64,000 nucleotides of DNA from Chryseobacterium aquaeductus (GTDB taxonomy: Bacteria > Bacteroidota > Bacteroidia > Flavobacteriales > Weeksellaceae), in assembly GCF_905175375.1 (NCBI RefSeq), contig NZ_CAJIMS010000001.1:3100001-3164000 (forward strand). The letters run 5' to 3'. The notes under the pieces were generated by a model that made no database searches, was not told the origin of the DNA, and saw nothing but the letters and a program-made list of their open reading frames with translations. Both the position numbers and the translations under genes were made by a program. Positions 18,174 to 26,040 of the stretch are shown one piece after another. Position 1 is the stretch's first letter. Each line of letters opens with the position of its first letter.

Positions 18174-19357
18174 TAGAATTTCGGTTTTACTGATTGTACA
18201 AGGCTATCCATGCTTACTTTTTTAGGTTTTACGGCAGTTCCGGATTTTATATTTCCTGTTCCTGCTGCAACGATTATTTCACCTTTTTTTACACCGGATT
18301 TTATTAGAGCTAAATTGTCTATTCTTTCGATTACTTCAACAACGGCATTTCTGGCAGTGTCTTTTTCTACTTTAAAAACATACACAATTCCTTGCTGCTC
18401 GTAAGTTGCGCTTTCAGGAACCACTAAAACATTATCAAATCTTTTAGGAAATCTTATGCTTCCGCTGTTTCCGTTGCTGAGCATTTTTTGCGGGTTTGTA
18501 AATGCAACTCTGAACTGGATGGTTCCTGTAGTTGCATCAATGGAACCTGTGATGGCTTCAATTCTGCCTTTTTCAGGATAAATGCTTCCATTTGCTAATT
18601 CCAATTCTACCATCGGAAGGTTTTTAATCTTTTCAGGAACGCTTGATCCTACAGATTTTTCAAGGAAATCAAAATATTCTTTTTCATTCATTGAGAAATA
18701 AGCGAAAACCTGTGAAGTATCTGAAATTGTGGTTAAAGGCATCTGATCAGTTGGTCCAACTAAACTTCCCACTTTTAAAGGTAATTTTCCAATCACTCCG
18801 GAAATAGGCGCACGAATAATTGAGTAGTCAACATTTGCAGCTGCTCCTTTATAGTTGGCGCTTGCCTGCTGTCTTGCTGCAATAGCCTGCTGCACCTGAG
18901 CCTGAGCCTGAGAAAGATTTGCCTGTGCAGTCTGAAGCTGGATATTACTGATGATATTTTTTTCAACTAAAGGTTTAAGCTTATTTACTTCAACCTGAGC
19001 TGCGTTTACTGCTGCCTGAGCTGCTGCAATGTTAGATTGTGCCGCGCCCACTCCTGCCTTTGCTGCTGCTGCTGTTTCATTTAAAGTATTGGTTTCAAGA
19101 CGAAATAAAGGTTGCCCTTTTGTGACGTACTGTCCTTCATCTACCAAAACCTGTGTAATGTAACCTGATATTTTTGCTCGAACATCATTGTTTACTCTAC
19201 CTTCGATGCTTGCCGGGAAGATGTCATATCCCACTATATTTTTATTTTCTACCGCTATGACAGGATAAGTTTTTGGACCTTCCTGTTTAGGAGCTTCTTT
19301 TTTGCAGGCAGTAAGTGAAAATGCTGCTACAGAAAATAGTATAAGCTTGTTTGTCAT
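18173..19357 (-). CDS. Periplasmic adaptor (MFP) lipoprotein of the RND pump
   Basis: The 394-residue membrane fusion protein links the permease to the outer-membrane channel. Its lipoprotein signal ends LTAC (C18). The lipoyl half-motifs are VDEGQYVTKGQPLFRL and RAPISGVIGKLPLKVGS. Between them lies a long Ala/Gln-rich coiled-coil hairpin (about 90-175) with heptad-like AQAAVNAAQVEVNKL. Beta-barrel and membrane-proximal domains follow. It is 2 bases after the regulator gene and overlaps the permease start by one base. Confidence 0.95.
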   Translation of the reverse strand: MTNKLILFSVAAFSLTACKKEAPKQEGPKTYPVIAVENKNIVGYDIFPASIEGRVNNDVRAKISGYITQVLVDEGQYVTKGQPLFRLETNTLNETAAAAKAGVGAAQSNIAAAQAAVNAAQVEVNKLKPLVEKNIISNIQLQTAQANLSQAQAQVQQAIAARQQASANYKGAAANVDYSIIRAPISGVIGKLPLKVGSLVGPTDQMPLTTISDTSQVFAYFSMNEKEYFDFLEKSVGSSVPEKIKNLPMVELELANGSIYPEKGRIEAITGSIDATTGTIQFRVAFTNPQKMLSNGNSGSIRFPKRFDNVLVVPESATYEQQGIVYVFKVEKDTARNAVVEVIERIDNLALIKSGVKKGEIIVAAGTGNIKSGTAVKPKKVSMDSLVQSVKPKF

Positions 19358-19359
19358 TT

Positions 19360-19827
19360 TTATAGTTTATTAAGAGATTCCTGAATATTTACGATGTTTT
19401 TTTTTAAAAGAGATTTATATACTTCCATTTTATCTTCAAAATCTTTATCATCTACTTTCTTCATTTTTCTGAATTTTCGCAGGTTTTCTATCAAGTCGAG
19501 TTCATCCTGCATTTTTTGAACAATCTTTTCAAACCTGATCTTTTTGTATTCGCTATTGGTATAAAAATATCGTTTGCGCTCATCTATTTTATTTACATCA
19601 ATAATGAGTTGAGCATTGAGCAACAATTTGATATTGGTAGAAACCGAGCTTTTGCTTGCTGCAAAGACATCCACAAACTCATCAAAAGTAATTCCTACCT
19701 TTTCAAAATCGAAAATAAGGTAGGAATAGATTTTAGAAGCCAGTGGAGGAAGATTAAACATGGTGCTGCAGAACTTCACTGCATCCTGAAAAATCTCTTC
19801 ATCAATTTCTATGCTTTTTTTCATCAT
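19360..19827 (-). CDS. MarR/GbsR-type transcriptional regulator of the efflux operon
   Basis: The 155-residue protein has a central winged helix-turn-helix (about 35-105) with ASKIYSYLIF, GITFDEFVDVFAASKSSVSTNIKLL as the recognition region and a wing at DERKRYFYT. A charged helical C terminus, suitable for dimerisation, follows. It resembles GbsR-like members of the MarR superfamily. It is the first gene of the pump operon, and a 7-1-7 palindrome in its promoter (19853-19867) points to autoregulation. Whether it represses or activates, and its ligand, cannot be read here. Confidence 0.85.
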   Translation of the reverse strand: MMKKSIEIDEEIFQDAVKFCSTMFNLPPLASKIYSYLIFDFEKVGITFDEFVDVFAASKSSVSTNIKLLLNAQLIIDVNKIDERKRYFYTNSEYKKIRFEKIVQKMQDELDLIENLRKFRKMKKVDDKDFEDKMEVYKSLLKKNIVNIQESLNKL

Positions 19828-19840
19828 AAAATATTTTGAA

Positions 19841-19867
19841 CAAAAGTAAAACTTAGTTCGGAACTAA
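19841..19867 (-). promoter_or_regulatory. Efflux-operon promoter with palindromic operator
   Basis: TACTTTTG (19848-19841, minus strand) fits the -7 consensus and lies 14 bases before the regulator ATG. Immediately upstream is TTAGTTC-G-GAACTAA (19853-19867), a perfect inverted repeat of 7-bp arms around one base. A possible -33 TTTG is 24 bases upstream of the -7 box, a little far. A repressor on the palindrome would block the promoter. Confidence 0.65.
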
Positions 19868-19947
19868 ACGAACAAACTCGATAGAGTCTATGAATATATA
19901 GTTTCTTAAAGAATCAATTGTAATTAGATTTAACCTTTGGTCTTTTT

Positions 19948-20466
19948 TTACATCAATACTTTTTCAAATGCCTTTCGTATTCCGCCAGCTAGATAAACTT
20001 CACCACAATAAACGTAGCCTTTTGTTTCTAAAATCTTCAACATAGCAGGGTTATCAAAGTTGGTATCAACTTTTATACTCGCAACATTTTCAGATTTTAC
20101 AAACTCTTCAATGTAATCAAAAAGTTTTTTCACTAAGCCTTGCCCGGAAAACTCTTCTGAGACGGCAACTCTATGAATCACAACAAACTCACCATTGGTA
20201 AGCCATGCTCCTTCTATCGAACTGTAGGCAGGCTCATCATTAAAAATCAACGCAACATATACTGCCACTCGATTATCGATTGTTAAAACATATCCAAAAT
20301 TTTTTGAAATATCACTTTCTACAGTTTGCTCATTTGGATATCCGTTTTGCCATTGCGAGCTGCCATTAATTCTTCTTCTTTCGATAGACTGTTGTATTAT
20401 TTCCCAAATAATATCTTTATCGGACATTCTAGCCTTTCTGAATTCAACGTTATTATTATGAGCCAT
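19948..20466 (-). CDS. GNAT-family N-acetyltransferase
   Basis: With ATG 20466 (MAHNNNVEFRKARMSDKDII) the protein is 172 residues. The GNAT core is clear: a first strand FRKARMSD, then VIHRVAVSEEFSGQGLVKKLFDYIEE carrying the acetyl-CoA pyrophosphate loop in a Q/R-x-x-G-x-G/A-like form (SGQGLV), and a fourth motif LKILETKGYVYCGEVYL. The substrate is unknown. A longer frame to 20511 adds 15 residues without family support. It is a single-gene unit. Confidence 0.85.
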   Translation of the reverse strand: MAHNNNVEFRKARMSDKDIIWEIIQQSIERRRINGSSQWQNGYPNEQTVESDISKNFGYVLTIDNRVAVYVALIFNDEPAYSSIEGAWLTNGEFVVIHRVAVSEEFSGQGLVKKLFDYIEEFVKSENVASIKVDTNFDNPAMLKILETKGYVYCGEVYLAGGIRKAFEKVLM

Positions 20467-20549
20467 AAAAGTTTTTACCTGCAAAATTGGGAATAACATA
20501 TTTAATGCCAAAATTTTGTTTTTAGATTTAACTAAATATTAATCAACAT

Positions 20550-20590
20550 AAAAAAACCGAAAACTAATTAAAATTAATTTTCGGTTTCGA
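20550..20590 (-). terminator. Terminator downstream of the DUF2007 gene
   Basis: AAACCGAAAA (20554-20563) and TTTTCGGTTT (20578-20587) form a 10-bp stem over an AT-rich loop, with T tracts on the minus strand, about 35 bases after the 20622 stop. Confidence 0.75.
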
Positions 20591-20621
20591 AGTAGTAAAA
20601 TTTAAAATTATGAAATTGTTT

Positions 20622-20852
20622 TTATTGATTCTGATTTTGCTGAAGATAAGCATCAATGATATCAAATGCTTTTTTCTCATCTTTCAAGTCTACCATTACC
20701 TTAAGCGTTGTAGCAGTAGGCGTTGTTGTGAAAGTAAGATAATTATTTTCAACAGCATTTGTAATTTCTGCATCTTCTAATTTAGATTTTATCAACTGAA
20801 TTTCTGACGGCTTGTCGCTTTCAAAAACTGACACTCTTGTATTACGTTCCAT
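20622..20852 (-). CDS. Small DUF2007-like putative signal-transducing protein
   Basis: The 76-residue soluble protein has the pattern of DUF2007 proteins: RVSVFESDKPSEIQLIKSKLEDAEI at the start (beta strand then helix, as in ferredoxin-like folds), a variable centre, and VMVDLKDEKKAFDIIDAYL at the end. The domain is called signal-transducing in databases, but no function is established here. It follows the lysine transaminase gene by 63 bases in the same direction and ends in its own terminator. Confidence 0.8.
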   Translation of the reverse strand: MERNTRVSVFESDKPSEIQLIKSKLEDAEITNAVENNYLTFTTTPTATTLKVMVDLKDEKKAFDIIDAYLQQNQNQ

Positions 20853-20915
20853 ATAAATTACATTTTGAGTATCTAAATATAGGACATTTCAATCACAATT
20901 CCAAACTTTGAAATT

Positions 20916-22241
20916 TTAAATTTTATTAATATTGTTTTCGATTTTATCTATCGAAATCTGAATTTCTTCTCTGGTTACATTCAAATGAGGTCTGAAACGG
21001 ATTGACTGATCGCCGCATGCAAGAAGTATTACACCGTCTTCATACAAAAGTTCGCGAAGAAGATTTCTTTGTTCATGAGTCGGTAAATCTATAGCGCACA
21101 TCAACCCTCTTCCTCTCGCATTTGAAACTTTCTCAGGATATTTTTGAGCTAAATTTTGTAAACCTTCCAATAAATATTCGCCTACAAGTTTAGCATTTTC
21201 AACTAAATTTTCTTTTTCAATCACTTCCATCACCAATTGGAAACGTAACATATCTATAAAATTACCTCCAAAAGTTGAATTGATTCTTGAGCTTTCTCTG
21301 AAAACATTATTTGGCACTTCATCGAATTTTTCTCTGTTGGCCAAAACACCACAAACTTGAGTTTTTTTACCGAAAGAAATAATATCTGGTCTCACGCTGA
21401 AATGTTCAAAAGACCACATCTTTCCTGTGATTCCGATTCCGGTTTGCACTTCATCAAAAATTAGCAGAACCTCATGCTCATCACAGATTTTTCTTAGTTC
21501 AACAAAAAATTCATCTCTGAAATGGTTGTCGCCACCTTCTGCCTGAATCGGCTCGATGATGATACAGGCAACTTTGTCAGGATGCGACAAAATTGCTTCG
21601 CCAATATTCAATAGTGCCAGTCTTTCATTATTAATCGTTTCTTCCAAGTTTTCTTCTGTAATTGGAAAAGTCAGCTTTGGATTCAGAATTCTTGGCCATT
21701 CAAACATCGGGAAATATTGATATTTTCTGGGGTCTGAAGTATTCGTTAAACTTAAAGTGTAACCACTTCTTCCATGAAATGCCTGTCTGAAATGGATGCA
21801 GATTCCTGCTTCAATGTCAAGACCTTTGTCGAAATTCTTTCTTGTTTTCCAGTCGAAACACGCTTTCATCGCATTTTCAACACCCATCGTTCCGCCTTCA
21901 ATGAAGAATGCGTATTGAAGTTCTTTTGGCATAACCACTCTTTCGAAAGTCTCTAAAAATTGAGCATATTCTTTAGAGTAAACGTCAGCCAAAGTAGGTT
22001 TGTTGATTGCCATTTTCCCAAGCCAATGTGATCTTTCAACCAAATAAGGATGGTTGTAGCCAATCGAAGCCGAGCCGAACATTGAGAACATATCCAGATA
22101 ATTTTTACCTGTAATTGAATCGTGAATCCAAGATCCGTGAGAGTTTTCAATATCCATTACGAAATCGAAACCGTCTGCCAAAACATGTTTTCCTACGGTT
22201 TCTTTTACTTCATTTATTTTTGTTTCTAATGTATGTTCCAT
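20916..22241 (-). CDS. lat: L-lysine 6-transaminase
   Basis: The 441-residue class III PLP aminotransferase is close to the LAT type that converts L-lysine and 2-oxoglutarate to aminoadipate semialdehyde and glutamate. Diagnostic segments are the PLP aspartate in IFDEVQTGIG (262-271), the lysine in SFGKKTQVCG (K292 or K293), and EGGTMGVENAMKAC (115-128). The GKKTQVCG wording is typical of LAT rather than of ornithine or GABA transaminases. It follows the aldehyde dehydrogenase gene, whose product would oxidise the semialdehyde. Confidence 0.9.
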   Translation of the reverse strand: MEHTLETKINEVKETVGKHVLADGFDFVMDIENSHGSWIHDSITGKNYLDMFSMFGSASIGYNHPYLVERSHWLGKMAINKPTLADVYSKEYAQFLETFERVVMPKELQYAFFIEGGTMGVENAMKACFDWKTRKNFDKGLDIEAGICIHFRQAFHGRSGYTLSLTNTSDPRKYQYFPMFEWPRILNPKLTFPITEENLEETINNERLALLNIGEAILSHPDKVACIIIEPIQAEGGDNHFRDEFFVELRKICDEHEVLLIFDEVQTGIGITGKMWSFEHFSVRPDIISFGKKTQVCGVLANREKFDEVPNNVFRESSRINSTFGGNFIDMLRFQLVMEVIEKENLVENAKLVGEYLLEGLQNLAQKYPEKVSNARGRGLMCAIDLPTHEQRNLLRELLYEDGVILLACGDQSIRFRPHLNVTREEIQISIDKIENNINKI

Positions 22242-22267
22242 TTTTATCTAAAATTTAGTGATTTTGA

Positions 22268-22334
22268 AATTCAGAGATTTAGAAATATCGCTTATAAATT
22301 ATAGCTGATTTCTAAATCTCAAAATCTCTGAATT
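22268..22334 (-). other. Intercistronic imperfect inverted repeat between the ALDH and lat genes
   Basis: AATTCAGAGATTTAGAAAT (22268-22286) is complementary to 22308-22334, except that the second arm carries an 8-base duplication (ATCTCAAA-like bulge). The RNA can form a long stem in the 105-base gap between the two cistrons, with T-rich flank on the minus strand. It may be a processing, stability or partial termination element. Confidence 0.6.
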
Positions 22335-22346
22335 TTTTCAATTTAA

Positions 22347-23897
22347 CTATAAATCAAATTTAATTCCCTGTGCCAGTGGAAGATTTGCTGTATAATTGAT
22401 CGTGTTGGTCTGCCTTCTCATGTAATATTTCCAAACATCAGAACCAGATTCTCTACCGCCACCGGTTTCTTTTTCGCCACCGAAAGCTCCACCGATTTCT
22501 GCACCTGAAGTTCCGATATTGACGTTGGCAATTCCACAATCTGAACCCGCCTGAGAAAGGAATAATTCCGCTTCTCTTAAATTCTGCGTCATGATCGCTG
22601 AAGATAATCCCTGAGGAACATCATTCTGAATTTCAATAGCTTCCTCTAAAGTTTTGTATTTAATTAAATATAAAATAGGTGCAAAAGTTTCGTGCTGCAC
22701 GATTTCGAAAGAATTCTCAACTTCGGCAATACACGGTTTTACATAACATCCTGATTCGTAATTTTTACCTTCTAAAACTCCACCTTCTACAACAAATTTT
22801 CCACCTTCTTGGATACAGTTTTCAATTGCCATTTCGTATTGATTCACTGCGTGAACGTCGATAAGCGGTCCAACATGCATATTTTCATCCAAAGGATTTC
22901 CGATTTTCAATTGTCCGTACGCCTTTACCAAGCGGTTCTTAACTTCGTCATAAACATCTTCGTGAATAATCAGTCTTCTTGTTGAAGTGCATCTTTGTCC
23001 TGCTGTTCCTACTGCTCCGAAAACAGCTCCGATGATTGACATATCCAAATCTGCATCTTTAGAGATGATGATGGCATTGTTTCCGCCCAATTCAAGGATT
23101 GATTTTCCGAATCTCTCAGCCACTTTTGAAGAAACCATTCTTCCCACTTTGGTAGAACCAGTGAATGAAATTAATGATACTCTTTTGTCATCAACCAATA
23201 ATTGCCCGATCTCATGATCTGCTACCAAAACACTTGAAATACCTTCAGGAAGATTATTTTCCTTAAGAACTTCCATCATGATATTTTGGCAAGCGATGGC
23301 GCAAAAAGGAGTTTTTTCTGATGGTTTCCAGATCGTGACGTTCCCGCAAATCCAAGCTAAAGCTGTATTCCAAGCCCAAACTGCGACTGGAAAGTTGAAA
23401 GCGGTAATTACACCAACAATTCCAAGAGGATGATATTGCTCGTACATTCTGTGACCAGGTCTTTCGGAATGCATGGTGTAACCGTGAAGCTGTCTCGAAA
23501 GTCCAACCGCAAAATCACAGATGTCGATCATTTCCTGAACTTCACCCAAACCTTCCTGCAAAGATTTTCCCATCTCGTAAGAAACGAGTTTGCCCAAATC
23601 GTCTTTATATTCTCTTAATTTAAGACCAAGCTGTCTTACAAATTCTCCCCTTTTCGGAGCAGGAATCATTCTGAATTCCTTAAAAGCGGTTTGTGCAGTT
23701 TCAATTACCTTGTCGTAATCTTTTTCTGCTGAAGTTTTTATTTTACCAATCAATCTTCCGTCTGACGGAGAATAACTTTCTATGGTTTTCCCGGAAGCAA
23801 AAAATTTCCCTCCAGTAGAAGTTCCTTTATTTTCTGATTTTATTCCAAGATTTTTAAGTGATTTTTCAATTCCGAAATCTTTGACTTTTTTTGACAT
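22347..23897 (-). CDS. amaB: Aminoadipate semialdehyde dehydrogenase (ALDH7-like)
   Basis: The 516-residue aldehyde dehydrogenase resembles the ALDH7A1/AmaB type. Active-site residues are visible: N168 in TAFNFPVAVW, E269 in ILELGGNNA and the nucleophile C303 in GQRCTSTRRL; the NAD loop is FTGSTKVGR (245-253). With the neighbouring transaminase it would take lysine to L-2-aminoadipate. The gene symbol is by similarity of type and context; a broader-substrate ALDH is possible. The gene is 105 bases upstream of lat in the same direction. Confidence 0.87.
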   Translation of the reverse strand: MSKKVKDFGIEKSLKNLGIKSENKGTSTGGKFFASGKTIESYSPSDGRLIGKIKTSAEKDYDKVIETAQTAFKEFRMIPAPKRGEFVRQLGLKLREYKDDLGKLVSYEMGKSLQEGLGEVQEMIDICDFAVGLSRQLHGYTMHSERPGHRMYEQYHPLGIVGVITAFNFPVAVWAWNTALAWICGNVTIWKPSEKTPFCAIACQNIMMEVLKENNLPEGISSVLVADHEIGQLLVDDKRVSLISFTGSTKVGRMVSSKVAERFGKSILELGGNNAIIISKDADLDMSIIGAVFGAVGTAGQRCTSTRRLIIHEDVYDEVKNRLVKAYGQLKIGNPLDENMHVGPLIDVHAVNQYEMAIENCIQEGGKFVVEGGVLEGKNYESGCYVKPCIAEVENSFEIVQHETFAPILYLIKYKTLEEAIEIQNDVPQGLSSAIMTQNLREAELFLSQAGSDCGIANVNIGTSGAEIGGAFGGEKETGGGRESGSDVWKYYMRRQTNTINYTANLPLAQGIKFDL

Positions 23898-23977
23898 AAA
23901 TGTTACTTTTCGTTTTGCATAAAGATAAAAATATTATGCGAATCCCAAAAACATAAATAATTTTAATATCTCTTTTA

Positions 23978-24007
23978 TTTGGAATGATTATAAATACTGT
24001 ATATTTG
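23978..24007 (+). promoter_or_regulatory. Promoter of the 24032 small membrane protein gene
   Basis: TTTG (23978-23981), 18 bases, then TATATTTG (24000-24007): a full match to the flavobacterial consensus. Transcription would start near 24014, giving a short 5' untranslated region. Confidence 0.75.
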
Positions 24008-24031
24008 TTGAATAATTTTTATCCTCGCCCA

Positions 24032-24226
24032 ATGGAAAGCAAAACTCCTTCTACCGAGCCAAACGAAGAAAAAAAATCTAAATGGAAGCAACTTTTAAAG
24101 AAATTCGGGATTGGTGGCATTATTTTCTTTACCGTGAAAGGAATTATCACCACTACGCTGATCTATTTTTTAGGTAAAAATTTCTGGACGATCATCAGTA
24201 ATTATTTTTCCGGAATTTTTCAATAA
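24032..24226 (+). CDS. Small membrane protein of unknown function
   Basis: From ATG 24032 (MESKTPSTEPNEEKKSKWKQ) the protein is 64 residues. It has a charged lysine-rich N terminus of about 28 residues, then one or two hydrophobic helices (GGIIFFTVKGIITTTLIYFLG and FWTIISNYFSGIF). A longer frame from 23984 would start before the predicted transcript and is rejected. It has a matching promoter and a terminator, so it is probably a real independent transcript. No family is recognised. Confidence 0.7.
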   Translation: MESKTPSTEPNEEKKSKWKQLLKKFGIGGIIFFTVKGIITTTLIYFLGKNFWTIISNYFSGIFQ

Positions 24227-24228
24227 AA

Positions 24229-24254
24229 AAAAGCAAAGATCGTTCTTTGCTTTT
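24229..24254 (+). terminator. Terminator after the 24032 gene
   Basis: AAAAGCAAAGA (24229-24239), loop TCGT, TCTTTGCTTTT (24244-24254). The symmetric A/T tracts allow use by the convergent 24273 gene as well. Confidence 0.8.
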
Positions 24255-24272
24255 AATTAATATTTAAATTAT

Positions 24273-24467
24273 TTATTCTTTTTTCTTCCGTCCGGAACTT
24301 ACTAAACTTTGACTGAGTAAATATTCAATCTGCCCATTTACACTTCTGAACTCATCATTTGCCCATTTTTCTAATAATTTATAAGTTGATTCATCAATTC
24401 TTATGACAAAAGATTTTTTCCCTTTTGCCGGGGTTTCTGAAGAGTTTTTGAGATTCTGAGATTTCAT
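24273..24467 (-). CDS. Arc-like ribbon-helix-helix protein
   Basis: The 64-residue basic protein has a pattern fitting a ribbon-helix-helix DNA-binding fold: KKSFVIRIDESTYKLLEKWA (strand then helix A), DEFRSVNGQIEYLLSQSL (helix B with the conserved S-x-N-x-x-I). Flavobacterial Arc-like proteins of this kind are often encoded after SPFH genes, as here, where the SPFH gene lies 204 bases upstream in the same direction. Its target is unknown. Confidence 0.78.
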   Translation of the reverse strand: MKSQNLKNSSETPAKGKKSFVIRIDESTYKLLEKWANDEFRSVNGQIEYLLSQSLVSSGRKKKE

Positions 24468-24510
24468 TTTTAACTAATTCTGCTTGCTGATTTACTGTAG
24501 AAATTAATTT

Positions 24511-24600
24511 AAACGCAAAGTTCGCAAAGATTTTTTTTTACTACTAAATGTTTATAAGTTCGCAAAGGCGTTCCACTTAAGAAAGAAACACAAAGGTGTT
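24511..24600. repeat. AT-rich repeat element with 12-bp direct repeats
   Basis: AAGTTCGCAAAG occurs at 24518-24529 and again at 24556-24567, with further related pieces (ACGCAAAG, CACAAAGG) within 24511-24600. The GCAAAG-rich pattern looks like a dispersed intergenic repeat. It occupies the gap between the SPFH and Arc-like genes. Confidence 0.5.
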
Positions 24601-24671
24601 TTTAATTATAAAAGGAAATTAAATTCATTATAATTAAATTTCCAAATTGTTAAACTTTCTTAGCCTTAACC

Positions 24672-25550
24672 TTAATTATATAATGTTCCTGCGTTAAGAA
24701 TTGGTTGAGCAGCTTTTTCACCACAAAGAACAACCATCAGATTACTTACCATTGCAGCTTTTCTTTCGTCATCCAATTCTACAATATTTTCTTCTGAAAG
24801 TTTTTTTAAGGCTAAATCTACCATTCCTACTGCACCTTCTACGATTTTTGTTCTCGCAGCCACAATGGCTGTCGCCTGTTGTCTCTGAAGCATTGCGCCT
24901 GCAATTTCTGATGCATACGCCAAATGTGAAATTCTTGCTTCCTGAATGATGATTCCTGCTTTAGAAAGTCGGTCTGTTAGTTCCTGTTCAAGAATTGAGT
25001 TTATTTTTTCTCCGCCTTCTCGCAAAGTAATCGGAGCATGATCGTCTTCTAAGTTATCGTAAGGAAAACTCATCGCCAAATGACGAACTGCCGCCTCACT
25101 CTGCATTTTTACAAAGTCTGAATAACGCTCAACATCAAAAGCCGCTTTGTAGGTGTCGCCTACTTTCCAGACCATTACGACAGCGATTTCGATGGGATTT
25201 CCCATTTTGTCGTTTACTTTTAAAGTCTGTCCCTGAAGGTTCTCAGAACGGAGAGACATTTTTTGTGATGAGTACAGAGGATTGATGAAAAAAAGTCCGT
25301 TATCCTTTACCGAACCAACATATTTTCCAAAGAAATTCAAAACTCTTGAATGATTTGGCTGAATAATCATTAGACCTTTCATAAAGAAACATGTAAGTAC
25401 GAAACAGATAATCGAGATGATCAGAAATGTAATATTGTTTTCTATTCTATCATTTACACCAATGATAAAAAGGTAAACAGAAACTCCCATCAAAAGAAGG
25501 CAGATCACTAAGGCAAGGTAGCCAGACATAGGTTTTAAAGTTTTTTCCAT
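24672..25550 (-). CDS. SPFH/Band 7 domain membrane protein
   Basis: The 292-residue protein has two N-terminal hydrophobic segments (about 10-30 and 42-60) followed by a Band 7/SPFH domain starting at MIIQPNHSRVLNFFGKYVGSV. The stretch AAFDVERYSDFVKMQSEAAVRHLAM, the coiled ITLREGGEKINSILEQELTDRLSKAG, and ISHLAYASEIAGAMLQRQQATAIVAART are typical of slipin-like and stomatin-like proteins that scaffold membrane microdomains. Partner and function are unknown. Confidence 0.88.
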   Translation of the reverse strand: MEKTLKPMSGYLALVICLLLMGVSVYLFIIGVNDRIENNITFLIISIICFVLTCFFMKGLMIIQPNHSRVLNFFGKYVGSVKDNGLFFINPLYSSQKMSLRSENLQGQTLKVNDKMGNPIEIAVVMVWKVGDTYKAAFDVERYSDFVKMQSEAAVRHLAMSFPYDNLEDDHAPITLREGGEKINSILEQELTDRLSKAGIIIQEARISHLAYASEIAGAMLQRQQATAIVAARTKIVEGAVGMVDLALKKLSEENIVELDDERKAAMVSNLMVVLCGEKAAQPILNAGTLYN

Positions 25551-25759
25551 GATTTTTTGATTTTTAAAGTGATATTAATTTGATATCATAAAGATATATA
25601 TAATTTTTGATATTTAAAGATTTTCATTTAACTTTTTTATAAACAACAACACCGGAAATATGGTAAGATAAATTTGTACAATAATTATTTACAGAAACAA
25701 GATTTAAGAATAGTTTCAAGGAAGAATTTGATTTTAACAAAACCTATATATTTAGTATT

Positions 25760-25936
25760 ATGAGCTTTAATTTTATATTTATCATGTTGATCCTTTTTTT
25801 TGGATTCGCATTTTATGTGGTCAAAAAAATTTTCAAATGCAGAGACGAAATCGATTTCGGTGTACACAATCGATTTATTGGCACGATATGGCTTAAGAAA
25901 ATGCCAAAAGAAGAAAATGATAATACTAGTTATTGA
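25760..25936 (+). CDS. Putative 58-residue membrane microprotein
   Basis: A 58-codon ORF begins at ATG 25760 (MSFNFIFIMLILFFG). Residues 4-22 form a strongly hydrophobic helix, followed by a Lys/Arg stop-transfer (VVKKIFKC) and a polar tail ending KEENDNTSY. A terminator hairpin starts about 50 bases after the stop. A -7-like box TAAATTTG lies at 25669-25676 without a clear -33. It lies between two minus-strand genes. The composition is reasonable, but no homology can be claimed. Confidence 0.5.
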   Translation: MSFNFIFIMLILFFGFAFYVVKKIFKCRDEIDFGVHNRFIGTIWLKKMPKEENDNTSY

Positions 25937-25984
25937 TTTTAGCAGATTATCTAATTTTCTTAGTGCTCTATATTTTTAGATCAT

Positions 25985-26025
25985 AAAAAAACTCCCAAAA
26001 AAATTAATTTTCGGGAGTTTTAAAA
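25985..26025 (+). terminator. Bidirectional terminator before the CcsBA stop
   Basis: AAAACTCCC (25988-25996) and GGGAGTTTT (26013-26021) pair around an A/T-rich loop. It serves the minus-strand cytochrome c biogenesis gene (stop at 26041) and probably the plus-strand microprotein. Confidence 0.8.
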
Positions 26026-26040
26026 TTTATAAATTAAAAT

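Noticed and set aside
25685..25867. 60-codon minus-strand ORF overlapping the 58-residue microprotein
   Set aside because: No promoter or domain; the plus-strand ORF has a much more protein-like hydrophobic pattern and a following terminator.
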